A stretch of DNA of 64,000 bases from Bacteroides oleiciplenus YIT 12058 (lineage in GTDB: Bacteria > Bacteroidota > Bacteroidia > Bacteroidales > Bacteroidaceae), in NCBI RefSeq assembly GCF_000315485.1, contig NZ_JH992944.1:618385-682384 (forward strand), given 5' to 3'. Made by a program: the position numbers and the translations under genes. Positions 1 through 8,296 of this stretch are shown here, in pieces. The notes beneath the pieces were generated by a model. That model was not told the origin of the DNA. It saw only the letters and a program-made list of their open reading frames with translations, and searched no databases. The number at the start of each line of letters is the position of its first letter. Position 1 is the stretch's first letter.

Positions 1-807
1 AGAAACAACACTGGTCACAATCAATATCAGATAGCCATACATAGCTACTACGGTTGTTTTCAGATATTTCAGTCCGATAGGCATCAACCAGTAGCTGAGA
101 TATGTAGGAAAAATGAGGATGAAGGTCAATATCAGCCACGGCATCCAGTGCCACATGCCATGAGTAGCGTCGGTGAACAACGGCGCGTCCCATCCGAAGA
201 TAGTAGATATCACCAGACCGGACAGCGCCGCGCCCCCAAACACATATTTCATTACGGTCACCAAACCAATCTCTTCCAGCAACTTCTTACTCAGTATCAG
301 GTAAATGGCAAAGAAAACCGAACTGAGCAGGCACAGCATATTGCCCGTCAATGCATCGTGTGCCAAGTCATTGCTCCCCTGCGTCAATATACAGAGCAGT
401 GCACCGCCAAAGCCGAGGGAGATGCCAATGATTTTCATCAGCGTAGCCCGCTCGTGCAGGAAGAAAACAGAGATAAGAAACACCCAAATAGGTTGCAGAG
501 AATTGAAGATGGCACTGCTGACAGGTGTCGTCTTACTGATTCCCAGCAGATAGCAGAACATAAAACCATACATGCCGAATGCTCCCAAGCAAAGTAACCC
601 GATACGCTGCCGCCGTGTGATAGGCGCTTCTTTCACAAACCAGCCTGTCACCCAGAACGCCACGGCAGCAAAAGTACAACGCACCGTGACGCCCGTCAAT
701 GCGCCCATCCACACGGGCAGCAGGTATTTCAGGGCATTCATATTCAATCCCGCCAATATACGCGAGCCTACTAAGCTTAGGTTAGCCTCCAGTTTCTTAT
801 CTTTCAT
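1..807 (-). CDS. EamA/DMT-family permease, 3' end outside window
   Basis: Reading the minus strand from the ATG at 807 gives 269 uninterrupted codons to the left edge, so the C-terminus is missing. The protein is very hydrophobic, with repeated membrane segments (for example around LCLLSSVFFAIYLILSKKLL), a short cytosolic N-terminus (MKDKKLEANLSLVGSRILAG) and the start of a second five-helix repeat, as in ten-helix EamA (drug/metabolite transporter) proteins. About 30-40 residues are probably missing compared with the usual 300. EamA proteins are inner-membrane exporters or uptake permeases for small metabolites; the substrate cannot be told from sequence. It is divergent from the toxin-antitoxin-like pair at 936. 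Family call is fairly firm, function open. Confidence 0.8.
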   Translation of the reverse strand, partial: MKDKKLEANLSLVGSRILAGLNMNALKYLLPVWMGALTGVTVRCTFAAVAFWVTGWFVKEAPITRRQRIGLLCLGAFGMYGFMFCYLLGISKTTPVSSAIFNSLQPIWVFLISVFFLHERATLMKIIGISLGFGGALLCILTQGSNDLAHDALTGNMLCLLSSVFFAIYLILSKKLLEEIGLVTVMKYVFGGAALSGLVISTIFGWDAPLFTDATHGMWHWMPWLILTFILIFPTYLSYWLMPIGLKYLKTTVVAMYGYLILIVTSVVS

Positions 808-893
808 TCGGATATCGCAATTTTGGTTTCAAGGACAGAGAACGCAGAGAGAAGAAAAATGTTCAGACCGCATGGATATTCCAAAACTATTCG

Positions 894-901
894 TATCTTT
901 A
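894..901 (+). promoter_or_regulatory. Probable -7 element for the toxin-antitoxin pair
   Basis: TATCTTTA differs at one base from the Bacteroides -7 consensus TAnnTTTG. It would start transcription near 909, leaving a leader of about 27 nt before the ATG at 936. No convincing -33 TTTG is seen. Confidence 0.35.
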
Positions 902-935
902 GGATGTTCTATGAAAAACTAAGGAGGATAACCCT

Positions 936-1127
936 ATGACAAACAACAAAGAAAAAGTGACACCGCGTACTCAAACGCCGGATGAACCCCAGAGCAAGGA
1001 ACAAGTGCTCGTATTCTCGCATCAATTGCGCCGGGATATTGAAACAGCCTGCCGCCAGTTGGATAATCGTGAAGGACAGAACAACTTAACAATAAACAAG
1101 GAGGTAACAGAATGGCTAAGCAAGTAA
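936..1127 (+). CDS. Small protein, putative antitoxin of a RelE/ParE-type pair
   Basis: A 63-residue hydrophilic protein with no domain that I recognise. It is called an antitoxin only from context: it is short, lies directly upstream of a RelE/ParE-like toxin gene, and its end overlaps that gene by 16 bp, implying coupled translation. The first 25 residues are rich in Gln, Pro, Thr and Lys and look disordered; the rest could form helices (around FSHQLRRDIETACRQL). A strong Shine-Dalgarno sequence (AAGGAGG, 921-927) sits 8 nt before the ATG, which supports this start and is stronger than usual in Bacteroides. No DNA-binding ribbon-helix-helix or HTH pattern is evident. Confidence 0.6.
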   Translation: MTNNKEKVTPRTQTPDEPQSKEQVLVFSHQLRRDIETACRQLDNREGQNNLTINKEVTEWLSK

Positions 1128-1423
1128 TATGGTCGCTCGTCGCCAAGAAACAGTTGAAGGAAGCATTCCAGATACTAAAACTAAAGAATGGGAATAATGA
1201 GGTTGGTGAAGTGCTCTATGTACAATTACAGAACATATTACACCGCATCAGCATGAATCCGTTCATCGGACAAACGACAGAAGTAGAAAATATACGCTAC
1301 ATCATTCCTCACCCGGGATATACACTTTTCTATCGACATAGCCTCAAGAAGATAGAAGTTGTTGTACTATGGGACAACCGACTAAAAATGGGGGAACTGA
1401 AGGTGATCCCCAAAAAGGAATGA
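1112..1423 (+). CDS. RelE/ParE-family toxin-like protein
   Basis: A 103-residue basic protein. The order of an N-terminal helical hairpin (about residues 8-50) and a C-terminal beta sheet carrying NIRYIIPHPGYTLFYRH and VVVLWDNR fits the RelE/ParE toxin fold; the -LFYR- and -LWDNR- strands are typical of the Bacteroidetes branch. Such toxins are ribosome-dependent mRNA endonucleases (RelE) or gyrase poisons (ParE); which applies here cannot be decided. The start is fixed by AAGGAGGT at 1098-1105, 6 nt before the ATG and inside the upstream gene. The two genes overlap and should form one operon. Confidence 0.75.
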   Translation: MAKQVIWSLVAKKQLKEAFQILKLKNGNNEVGEVLYVQLQNILHRISMNPFIGQTTEVENIRYIIPHPGYTLFYRHSLKKIEVVVLWDNRLKMGELKVIPKKE

Positions 1424-1451
1424 GATGTAAAAAAAGTAAATAAGTGGCGAA

Positions 1452-2210
1452 TTATGGTTGAACAAATTCCATAGCATGCCATGTATACCATCTTTGTGTG
1501 AACTCATCACCCAAGTTGTATTGATTGGCAACATTACGTACTGTCTCCAAATTCAAATTATCAGGTAAACGGAGAAGTGCGTTTGCAGCACAAAGTGTTT
1601 TATATTCTTCATCAAGAATAATCCTTTTACGGAGAGACAGGTTATCATCTCCGATATAAGTTCTGTGACTTACCATGCATTCTGACACCAGTCTGCCAAT
1701 CATGACACCTTGCTCTGATATAAAATAGTATGAATTATCAGGTTGCCTGACATAAAGAGTATTATTATTTTTCATGTTAAAATACTCAAATGCATTATAA
1801 TTACCAGTTTCCAGATTATAATACCTGAGGTAACGTTCTCTGTATCTCTGCATAAAATGTGGAGTATACTCAAGAACAAGAGGATGTCTATTGCTCGATA
1901 ATGCAATATATCCGCAAGTTTCCTGACCGATTATCGGAGCGTAAATAAGAAGTGCAACACCTTCATTGAGAGCAAGAAATGCAATGGTCCAAGAATTATT
2001 CCGCTTTGTCGTGACTACCATTCTTTTAATAAATCTTCCGATAAAGTGTTCTTGCCTGTGGCGCTTTCCACAACGATCCATAAATAAATCGATTTTGGTC
2101 TGCAATATTGAAAAATCTTTCATTGCTTCAGCACATAACTCTTCGGACGACATTGACGATACAAACATGTTTTTATCTTGTTTATGGTTAATGCGAACCA
2201 GAAATTGCAT
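1452..2210 (-). CDS. Unrecognised protein, 252 residues
   Basis: I do not recognise this family. There is no signal peptide or membrane segment, so it is probably cytoplasmic. The middle has hydrophobic beta-like stretches (SWTIAFLALNEGVALLIYAP) followed by an aromatic/basic patch (TPHFMQRYRERYLRYY), and the C-terminal third is helical and acidic. It stands alone on the minus strand: the toxin gene points toward it, and the region upstream is non-coding with a -7-like element at 2340-2347. The first ATG is used; a later Met at residue 15 is possible. Confidence 0.7.
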   Translation of the reverse strand: MQFLVRINHKQDKNMFVSSMSSEELCAEAMKDFSILQTKIDLFMDRCGKRHRQEHFIGRFIKRMVVTTKRNNSWTIAFLALNEGVALLIYAPIIGQETCGYIALSSNRHPLVLEYTPHFMQRYRERYLRYYNLETGNYNAFEYFNMKNNNTLYVRQPDNSYYFISEQGVMIGRLVSECMVSHRTYIGDDNLSLRKRIILDEEYKTLCAANALLRLPDNLNLETVRNVANQYNLGDEFTQRWYTWHAMEFVQP

Positions 2211-2339
2211 AAATACCTTTCTATAACGGTTATGAGTTAAATGACAAAAGAATTATTTTTAGACATAAGAATTAGCTCATGTCTGTACTATTATAAGTCT
2301 ATTTCAACTCCTTGTTCGCAACATTAATGAATATGGGTA

Positions 2340-2347
2340 CAAAGGTA
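2340..2347 (-). promoter_or_regulatory. -7-like element upstream of the 252-residue protein
   Basis: CAAAGGTA on the plus strand reads TACCTTTG on the minus strand, a perfect match to TAnnTTTG. It would give a leader of about 120 nt for the gene starting at 2210. No good -33 TTTG at the usual spacing. Confidence 0.4.
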
Positions 2348-2522
2348 CGAAAAAACAATCCAACATAGTTAGCAGAGGCCTTTTTTCATGTTATAATAAT
2401 ATTATCCTTGAGTAGTTACTGATTTTTTGTCAAGAGCAGATTTATGCATTCTTAACTCCGGTAAGTTGTTTATCACTACTGTCCTTAGTAGCATACCTCT
2501 GAAACAGATGGTCTGAATCTCT

Positions 2523-2712
2523 CAAACGCATCATGTGTTTCATGCAAACAGATGATGCGTTTGCCACAAGTAGATGATGTGTTTTCCACAGTTGAATAAG
2601 GCAAATTCCACACCCTAACTGGGTAAATGCCACATTAATTGCCTGTTAGAGTGTGGAATTTCAGTTATTAAGATGTGGCATTCGGGAAGATCAAATGTGG
2701 CATTTCAGATGG
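2523..2712. repeat. Cluster of inverted and direct repeats (palindromic intergenic element)
   Basis: A perfect 12-bp inverted repeat, CAAACGCATCAT (2523-2534) and ATGATGCGTTTG (2552-2563), is followed by a diverged copy of the right arm (GATGATGTGTTTTCCAC, from 2573). It continues into alternating short motifs: AAATTCCACAC and AAATGCCACATT on one side, GTGTGGAATTT, ATGTGGCATT and AATGTGGCATTT on the other, so that several pairings are possible. This is a mosaic of self-complementary units, not a coding sequence. Confidence 0.65.
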
Positions 2713-2713
2713 G

Positions 2714-2750
2714 ATAAAAAAAGAGAGGAGAAGCAACGCCCCTCCTCTTA
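2714..2750 (-). terminator. Intrinsic terminator of the thr operon
   Basis: On the minus strand AGAGGAG pairs perfectly with CTCCTCT (2748-2742 with 2730-2724) across an 11-nt loop, and the stem is followed by a run of seven T residues. It lies about 115 nt after the thrC stop codon, the right place and direction to end the threonine operon. Confidence 0.8.
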
Positions 2751-2864
2751 TGCTAATTTAAACTTGAATCTGAGTTAAAATTACGGTTACAAATATACTA
2801 TATTGAAACACCAAAGTCAAGCTTTCGGGTCTTTATTTCTTCCTGCTTAAAGAAATTCCGCTCC

Positions 2865-4166
2865 TTATAGCGACAATAGATAACTTTTAAAATCAGCAAA
2901 TTCCTTTGTCATCGATAGGCTTTGCTTTTCACCTTGCATGAAAGCTTTCAGTTTCGCAGGAATTTCTACGGTTTCGCCGATAATACCTTCCACGGTTTCG
3001 AGGAATTTTGCCGGATGCGCCGTCTCCAGGAAAACGCCAGTTTCACCTGATTTCAATCCTTCTTTCAGAGCACGGAAACCACAGGCTCCATGTGGGTCAA
3101 GCAGGTAATGACATTCCTTCCACGCTTCACGCATCGTTTCAGCAATCTGTTCATTAGTATAAGTAGTACCACTGATTTCAGTAGAAATGGCTGCATGGCT
3201 GCCTCCATAAAGTTCGAGCACACGAGCAAAGTTACTCGGATCGCCCACATCCATAGCATTGGCAATGGTGGCGATAGAGGGACGCGGACTATAAACACCG
3301 GTCTGTAAGTATTGATAAAAGATATCATTGCGGTTATTGGCAGCAATGAAACGCCTCACAGGCAGCCCCATACGTTTACCGAACAATCCGGCAGTGATGT
3401 TTCCGAAGTTACCACTCGGAACACAGATAACGGCATCGTTCGCCTTGTCTATCTTCTTCAGTTGAGCATAAGCATAGAAGTAATAGAAAGCCTGCGGTAA
3501 GAATCGTGCTACATTAATAGAATTGGCACTGGTAAGTTGCAGATGCTCATTCAGTTCCTTATCCATAAAAGCAGACTTCACCAACGCCTGGCAATCATCG
3601 AATGTACCGTCTATCTCAAGGGCTGTGATATTCTGTCCGAGAGTCGTAAATTGTTTCTCCTGTATTTCGCTGACTTTCCCTTTGGGATAAAGCACATATA
3701 CATGAATACCCTCCACACCGAGAAAACCATTAGCTACCGCACTTCCCGTATCACCGGAGGTAGCAACCAACACATTGACTTGTTTCTTACCTTCTTTTCT
3801 GATGAAGTATCCTAAAAGACGGGCCATGAAACGTCCGCCCACATCTTTGAAAGCAAGCGTCGGGCCATGGAAAAGCTCGAGTGAATAAATATCTTCCGTC
3901 ACCTTCACTAAAGGAACATCAAAATTCAATGTATCGTAAACGATTTGTTTCAATGTATCGGCAGGTACATCTTCCCCAAAAAAAGCATCGGCTACGCGAT
4001 AAGCAATCTCCTGAAAAGAAAGAGTATCGATACTATCATAAAAATCTTGCGGCAAAGGTTTAATGCTATACGGCATGAAAAGTCCTTTGTCAGCAGCAAG
4101 TCCCTTCACTACGGCTTCTTCCAGACTGGCGTCGGGAGCTTGTTTGTTGGTACTGTAATATTTCAT
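2865..4166 (-). CDS. thrC: Threonine synthase
   Basis: A 433-residue PLP-dependent fold type II enzyme that converts O-phospho-L-homoserine to L-threonine, the last step of threonine synthesis, in the cytoplasm. The N-terminus (MKYYSTN) and the PLP lysine motif LAFKDVGGRF (Lys107) are typical, as are the glycine-rich cofactor-phosphate loop (ATSGDTGSAVANGF) and CVPSGNFGNITAG. Length matches the bacterial family. It is the last gene of the thrA-apgM-thrC operon, starting 2 nt after the preceding stop codon, so translation is probably coupled; the terminator at 2714-2750 follows. Confidence 0.97.
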   Translation of the reverse strand: MKYYSTNKQAPDASLEEAVVKGLAADKGLFMPYSIKPLPQDFYDSIDTLSFQEIAYRVADAFFGEDVPADTLKQIVYDTLNFDVPLVKVTEDIYSLELFHGPTLAFKDVGGRFMARLLGYFIRKEGKKQVNVLVATSGDTGSAVANGFLGVEGIHVYVLYPKGKVSEIQEKQFTTLGQNITALEIDGTFDDCQALVKSAFMDKELNEHLQLTSANSINVARFLPQAFYYFYAYAQLKKIDKANDAVICVPSGNFGNITAGLFGKRMGLPVRRFIAANNRNDIFYQYLQTGVYSPRPSIATIANAMDVGDPSNFARVLELYGGSHAAISTEISGTTYTNEQIAETMREAWKECHYLLDPHGACGFRALKEGLKSGETGVFLETAHPAKFLETVEGIIGETVEIPAKLKAFMQGEKQSLSMTKEFADFKSYLLSL

Positions 4167-4168
4167 AA

Positions 4169-5419
4169 TCAGCTTTTCATAAATTCATTAATAAACTCAT
4201 CTTCCTTCAACAATCCGCAACTTCCTTCACAAACAGACACTTCATCAAAGGTCTGTACACTATCCGGTTCGATACCCGGATACCAGATGAAGAAAGGAAT
4301 CGGTTCATTGGTATGTGTGCGAAGCTCACATGGAGTAGGGTGATCGGGCAATACGGCAATAGCTACCGGTTCCTCCCAATCTTTCACGGCTTCATATATA
4401 GGACCTACAGCACGGCTGTCCAAATTTTCGATCGTCAGAAGTTTCAATTCCACATTTCCTTCATGTCCCGCCTCATCGCTGGCTTCGATATGCAGATAGA
4501 CGAAATCGTCCGTTTTCAAGGCTTCCAATGCGGCAGCCACTTTGTTCTCATAATTGGTATCGTACAATCCGGTAGCACCTTCCACTGTCAAGCGACGCAA
4601 GTCCGCATAATATCCGATACCATTGATCAAGTCTACAGCAGAAATTACTGCCCCCCGTTTCACTTGTGGGAACTTATCAGACAAACGTTCCATTTTAGGA
4701 CGATAGCCGGGACTCCAGGGCCAAATACTATTAGCCGGATCTTTCCCTTCCACCATTCGCTTCTGATTCAACGGATGATTTTTCAAAAGCTCCTGCGAAC
4801 GCAGGATAAGGTCATTAATCAAATCAGCAGTTTGTTGCGGAGTCAGTTCTGCACCGCCTTCGGGAACTGTTATATTCTCCGTACCCGGCATCGGTTTCAC
4901 CAGTAACGGTCGGAAAGGTTTCAACGGCACATCGTGCGGTGGCGTACAATCGATACGCTTATCTCCACCTTTGATCACCAATAAATGACGATATTGCACG
5001 CCTGTATAGAAACACACCCGCTCATTGCCCAGATGTTCCTGCAAGTACTTCACCAATACATCGGCTTCTTCCGTTGTGATGTGTCCGGCAGAATGGTTTT
5101 TAATATGATCACCTTCAATGCAAATGATGTTACAACGCATTGCCATCTCGCCCGGCTTCAAATCTACACCGATGCTGGCAGCTTCCAAAGGTCCTCGTCC
5201 TTCATAAACTTTCGGCAGGTCGTAGCCCAGAACGGACATATTCGCTACCTCACTACCGGGATGGAAACCATCGGCAACAGTCTTCAACCGTCCTGTACGC
5301 CCCATGCTCGCCAGTTTATCCATATAAGGCGTCTTGGCATATTGCATCAGCGTCTTACCGCCCAATGACTCCACAGGCCAATCCGCCATTCCATCGCCTA
5401 ATATGATTATATGTTTCAT
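4169..5419 (-). CDS. apgM: ApgM-type phosphoglycerate mutase homologue, probable homoserine kinase
   Basis: Member of the alkaline-phosphatase superfamily, archaeal-type cofactor-independent phosphoglycerate mutase branch. The N-terminal metal site (ILGDGMADWP), the phosphorylated-serine motif (GSEVANMSVLGYD) and the C-terminal metal-ligand region (LPDHPTPCELRTH) are present. Lying between thrA and thrC, in an operon with no classical GHMP homoserine kinase (thrB), it is the natural candidate to make O-phosphohomoserine; Bacteroidetes copies in this position are often annotated as proposed homoserine kinase. The role is inferred from context, not from a diagnostic residue. The ATG at 5419 (MKHIIILGDG) is preferred over the upstream one at 5437, which would overlap thrA. 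Confidence 0.85.
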   Translation of the reverse strand: MKHIIILGDGMADWPVESLGGKTLMQYAKTPYMDKLASMGRTGRLKTVADGFHPGSEVANMSVLGYDLPKVYEGRGPLEAASIGVDLKPGEMAMRCNIICIEGDHIKNHSAGHITTEEADVLVKYLQEHLGNERVCFYTGVQYRHLLVIKGGDKRIDCTPPHDVPLKPFRPLLVKPMPGTENITVPEGGAELTPQQTADLINDLILRSQELLKNHPLNQKRMVEGKDPANSIWPWSPGYRPKMERLSDKFPQVKRGAVISAVDLINGIGYYADLRRLTVEGATGLYDTNYENKVAAALEALKTDDFVYLHIEASDEAGHEGNVELKLLTIENLDSRAVGPIYEAVKDWEEPVAIAVLPDHPTPCELRTHTNEPIPFFIWYPGIEPDSVQTFDEVSVCEGSCGLLKEDEFINEFMKS

Positions 5420-5423
5420 TTTA

Positions 5424-7856
5424 TTAAACATTTGCAATACTCATGATATCCGCAAATACACCTGCCGCCGTTACTCCGGCACCGGCTCCGTATCCTTGTA
5501 TCATCATCGGATATTCTTTATAACGTTCCGTAGTCAGCAGAATGATATTGTTGCTACCTTCCAGACCATAGAACGGATGGTTCACACCCACTTCCTGCAA
5601 GCCGACGGATGCCTTGCCGTTTTCCAGTTTAGCAACGAAACGCCAATGCTTGTTCTCTGCTTCCAACACCTTACGGCGGGCCTCGAAATCTGCATCCAGG
5701 CTTGGCACTTTCTTCCAGAAGTCATCCAACGTACCTTCAAAGAAATCATCGGGCACAAACAGGTTCTTTTCCACATCCGACTGTTCCAGTCTGTAGCCCG
5801 CTTCACGCGCCAGAATCACCAGTTTGCGGATCACGTCTTTGCCGCTAAGGTCGATACGCGGGTCCGGCTCGGAATAGCGTTCTTCCTGTGCCATCTTGAT
5901 GGTCTTGCTGAAAGGAATATCCGCACTAATCTTGTTGAAGATATAGTTCAGCGTACCGCTCAGCACGGCTTCAATCTTCAATATTTTGTCACCACTATGG
6001 ATAAGGTCATTGATTGTATTGATAATAGGAAGTCCCGCACCTACGTTCGTCTCAAAGAGATACTTCACACCACGCTGGCGGGCAATCTGTTTCAGTTCAC
6101 GATAATTCTCGTATTCAGAAGAAGCGGCAATCTTATTGGCAGCCACTACGGAAACGTTGTGCAACAACAGGTCTTTGTATAAAGAAGCCACTGCCGCGCT
6201 TGCCGTACAATCCACAAATACGGAGTTGAAGATATTCATACCGATAATCTCGTCGCGCAAAGTTTCCAGCGTACTCGGTTTTCCCTTCTCTGCCAGTTCC
6301 TTGCGGAAGTCAGTCAGTTCAAAACCTTCGCGGCTGAACATGGCACGGTCTGCATCAGCAATACCTACAATGTGCAACTTCAATCCGTTCTCCACCATCA
6401 GCTTCTGTTGCTGGCAACGAATTTGCTCTACCAGACTACCGCCCACCGTACCTACACCACAGATAAACAGATTCAGTACCTGATATTCCGACAGGAAGAA
6501 CGAGTCGTGGATAACGTTCAGTGACTTGCGCAATGATTTAGAATCCACAACGAATGAGATATTGGTCTCTGAAGCACCCTGCGCACAGGCAATCACATTG
6601 ATACCGTTACGTCCCAGCGTGCCGAACAACTTTCCGGCAATACCCGGCGTATGCTTCATATTCTCACCTACGATAGCCACCGTAGCCAGGTTCTTTTCCG
6701 CCTGTATCGGAGAAATCTCTCCCATCTCGATTTCCTTGGCAAACTCTTCATTCAGCACTTCACAAGCCAGGTCGGCATCCGCATTGCGCACACCGATAGA
6801 CGTGGAGTTCTCCGAAGAAGCCTGAGACACAAGGAATACGCTGATACCATTCTTCGCCAACGCCTTGAAGATGCGGTAGTTCACACCAATCACACCTACC
6901 ATACCAAGACCTTGCACGGTAATCAGGCTCGTATCGTTAATGGAAGAAATACCCTTAATCGCTTTGGTTTGCGGGTCGGAAACTTCTTGTTTGATAATCG
7001 TTCCCGTTCCTTCGGGATTAAATGTATTCTTTATTAATATAGGAATATTCTTGTGGCAAACCGGGTAAATAGTCGGCGGATATACCACCTTGGCACCAAA
7101 GTTACAAAGCTCCGTTGCCTCCACATAACTCAGTTCGTTGATGGTGTAAGCCGTAGAAATCACACGCGGGTCGGCAGTCATAAAGCCATCCACATCCGTC
7201 CAGATTTCCAGTTGGTCGGCATCCAGTGCAGCCGCAATCACCGCAGCCGTATAATCGGAACCACCACGCCCCAGATTCGTTACATCTCCCGTCACCTTAT
7301 CAGTAGAGATGAAACCCGGCACTAATGAACGTTTCGGCAGTTCGCTGAACGTTTCGCGGATCAGGTCATTCGTCAAATCCGTATCCAGCACATACTTAGA
7401 GTGTTTCTTCTCTGTCTTGATGAACTTGCGGGAATCGAACCATTTCGCTCCCGTCAGTTCTGCCACAATGATGGACGACAGGCGCTCACCATAGCTGACA
7501 ATCGTGTCTGATGTCTTTTGCGAAAGGTCTTTTATCAGATAAATACCCTGGAAAATATCTTTCAGTTCATTGAGTAATTCACCTATCTGGCGTTGCAGTT
7601 CCACTTGCGCCGCACCAGCAGGAATCACTTCCTTAATCATTTCTACATGGCGGTAAACGATTTCACGGAACTCATTTTCATAGGCAGCGTCGCCGGTGGC
7701 AGCCATTTTCGACGTGTTTATCAGCTTGTCTGTGATGCCGCCCAGCGCGGATACCACCACAATAACCGGTTCTTCTACTGCTTCTACAATTCTCTTGACG
7801 CTCAAAATACTGTTCGCGGAACCTACGGACGTTCCACCGAATTTAATTACTTTCAT
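5424..7856 (-). CDS. thrA: Bifunctional aspartate kinase / homoserine dehydrogenase I
   Basis: About 810 residues, the usual length of ThrA. The N-terminal half is aspartate kinase (VIKFGGTSVGSANSI, the substrate-binding GRGGSDYTA and DVDG), then two ACT regulatory domains (around SLITVQGLGMVGV and VAIVGENMKHTPGI), then NAD(P)-dependent homoserine dehydrogenase (FICGVGTVGGSLVEQI, VAANKIA, VGAGLPIINTINDLI, SGTLNYIF). It catalyses the first and third steps from aspartate to homoserine and is probably feedback-inhibited by threonine through the ACT domains. The start at 7856 (MKVIKFGG) is chosen because upstream codons to 7907 encode nothing conserved. First gene of the operon; apgM begins 4 nt after its stop. 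Confidence 0.97.
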   Translation of the reverse strand: MKVIKFGGTSVGSANSILSVKRIVEAVEEPVIVVVSALGGITDKLINTSKMAATGDAAYENEFREIVYRHVEMIKEVIPAGAAQVELQRQIGELLNELKDIFQGIYLIKDLSQKTSDTIVSYGERLSSIIVAELTGAKWFDSRKFIKTEKKHSKYVLDTDLTNDLIRETFSELPKRSLVPGFISTDKVTGDVTNLGRGGSDYTAAVIAAALDADQLEIWTDVDGFMTADPRVISTAYTINELSYVEATELCNFGAKVVYPPTIYPVCHKNIPILIKNTFNPEGTGTIIKQEVSDPQTKAIKGISSINDTSLITVQGLGMVGVIGVNYRIFKALAKNGISVFLVSQASSENSTSIGVRNADADLACEVLNEEFAKEIEMGEISPIQAEKNLATVAIVGENMKHTPGIAGKLFGTLGRNGINVIACAQGASETNISFVVDSKSLRKSLNVIHDSFFLSEYQVLNLFICGVGTVGGSLVEQIRCQQQKLMVENGLKLHIVGIADADRAMFSREGFELTDFRKELAEKGKPSTLETLRDEIIGMNIFNSVFVDCTASAAVASLYKDLLLHNVSVVAANKIAASSEYENYRELKQIARQRGVKYLFETNVGAGLPIINTINDLIHSGDKILKIEAVLSGTLNYIFNKISADIPFSKTIKMAQEERYSEPDPRIDLSGKDVIRKLVILAREAGYRLEQSDVEKNLFVPDDFFEGTLDDFWKKVPSLDADFEARRKVLEAENKHWRFVAKLENGKASVGLQEVGVNHPFYGLEGSNNIILLTTERYKEYPMMIQGYGAGAGVTAAGVFADIMSIANV

Positions 7857-7986
7857 TTCCTTTATAATTATTGATAAGGTTGATACAATGTGTCGAGAAC
7901 AGGACATCGGTGCCTGTATTGACTTGAATTAAAATAAGAAAAGCTGCTAAAAATAGTGTAACACGTAGAAACACAAATACTATCCA

Positions 7987-8049
7987 TTAACCCCTAAGGG
8001 TCATGGTCATGCACATGGATGTGACTGTATGTTGATAGTACTTGTTCAT
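7987..8049 (-). CDS. Possible threonine-operon leader peptide (20 residues)
   Basis: A short frame upstream of thrA encodes MNKYYQHTVTSMCMTMTLRG. Four of its last thirteen residues are Thr and three are Met, both aspartate-family products, and the order of Thr codons before a short palindrome (ACCC-TTAG-GGGT at the stop codon) recalls amino-acid leader peptides such as ThrL. It is separated from thrA by 130 nt. No strong terminator hairpin with a T-run is visible in that space, so attenuation is a hypothesis; ribosome stalling could act in another way. It begins about 30 nt after a -7-like element. Confidence 0.4.
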   Translation of the reverse strand: MNKYYQHTVTSMCMTMTLRG

Positions 8050-8078
8050 ACTCTCTGTTTCTTTATTGATAAGTGTCG

Positions 8079-8086
8079 CAAAAGTA
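8079..8086 (-). promoter_or_regulatory. -7-like element of the thr operon
   Basis: TTACTTTG on the minus strand matches TAnnTTTG at all but one defined base. It would start transcription near 8070, about 20 nt before the leader ATG at 8049 and about 215 nt before thrA. The surrounding 8050-8240 is AT-rich and non-coding. Confidence 0.4.
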
Positions 8087-8268
8087 ATAATAAAAACATT
8101 CAATCTATCACATTTTGTGGTTTTTTTGTAATAAAAATATAGAAAGCCGCAAAAAGAGGCAGAAATATGCAAAAAGACAAAGTGACATTTTCACACATTT
8201 CAGCACGGAATTCCTATAACACGGCCGCACTTTTCTTACATTTTGTTATCCAATTCAAGATATATCAT

Positions 8269-8276
8269 TATATTTG
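8269..8276 (+). promoter_or_regulatory. Promoter -7 element of ansA
   Basis: TATATTTG is a perfect TAnnTTTG match; a TTTG lies upstream at 8242-8245 with slightly long spacing. Transcription would start near 8283, after the farthest upstream possible start codon (8243), so that start can be excluded. Confidence 0.6.
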
Positions 8277-8296
8277 CACTAAATTACCGTAAGAGA

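Larger units (their letters stand above)
2211..2864. other. 654-bp intergenic region with a structured repeat
   Basis: No convincing gene. From right to left on the minus strand it holds the thr-operon terminator (2714-2750), a dense cluster of inverted and direct repeats (about 2520-2712), an AT-rich stretch, and a -7-like element for the 252-residue protein. The only open frame, 2442-2633 minus, is made of the repeat itself and is judged spurious. Confidence 0.6.

Noticed and set aside
2442..2633. 63-codon open frame on the minus strand
   Set aside because: It is composed of the palindromic repeat element, has no ribosome-binding context and no protein-like pattern.
3945..4343. 132-codon frame on the plus strand across the thrC start
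   Set aside because: Antisense to thrC and apgM, both of which have full conserved motifs.
5334..6182. 282-codon frame on the plus strand opposite thrA
   Set aside because: Shadow of the well-supported thrA coding strand; no recognisable motif.
8243..8296. Upstream extension of asparaginase
   Set aside because: Lies before and across the predicted -7 element, so it should not be translated.
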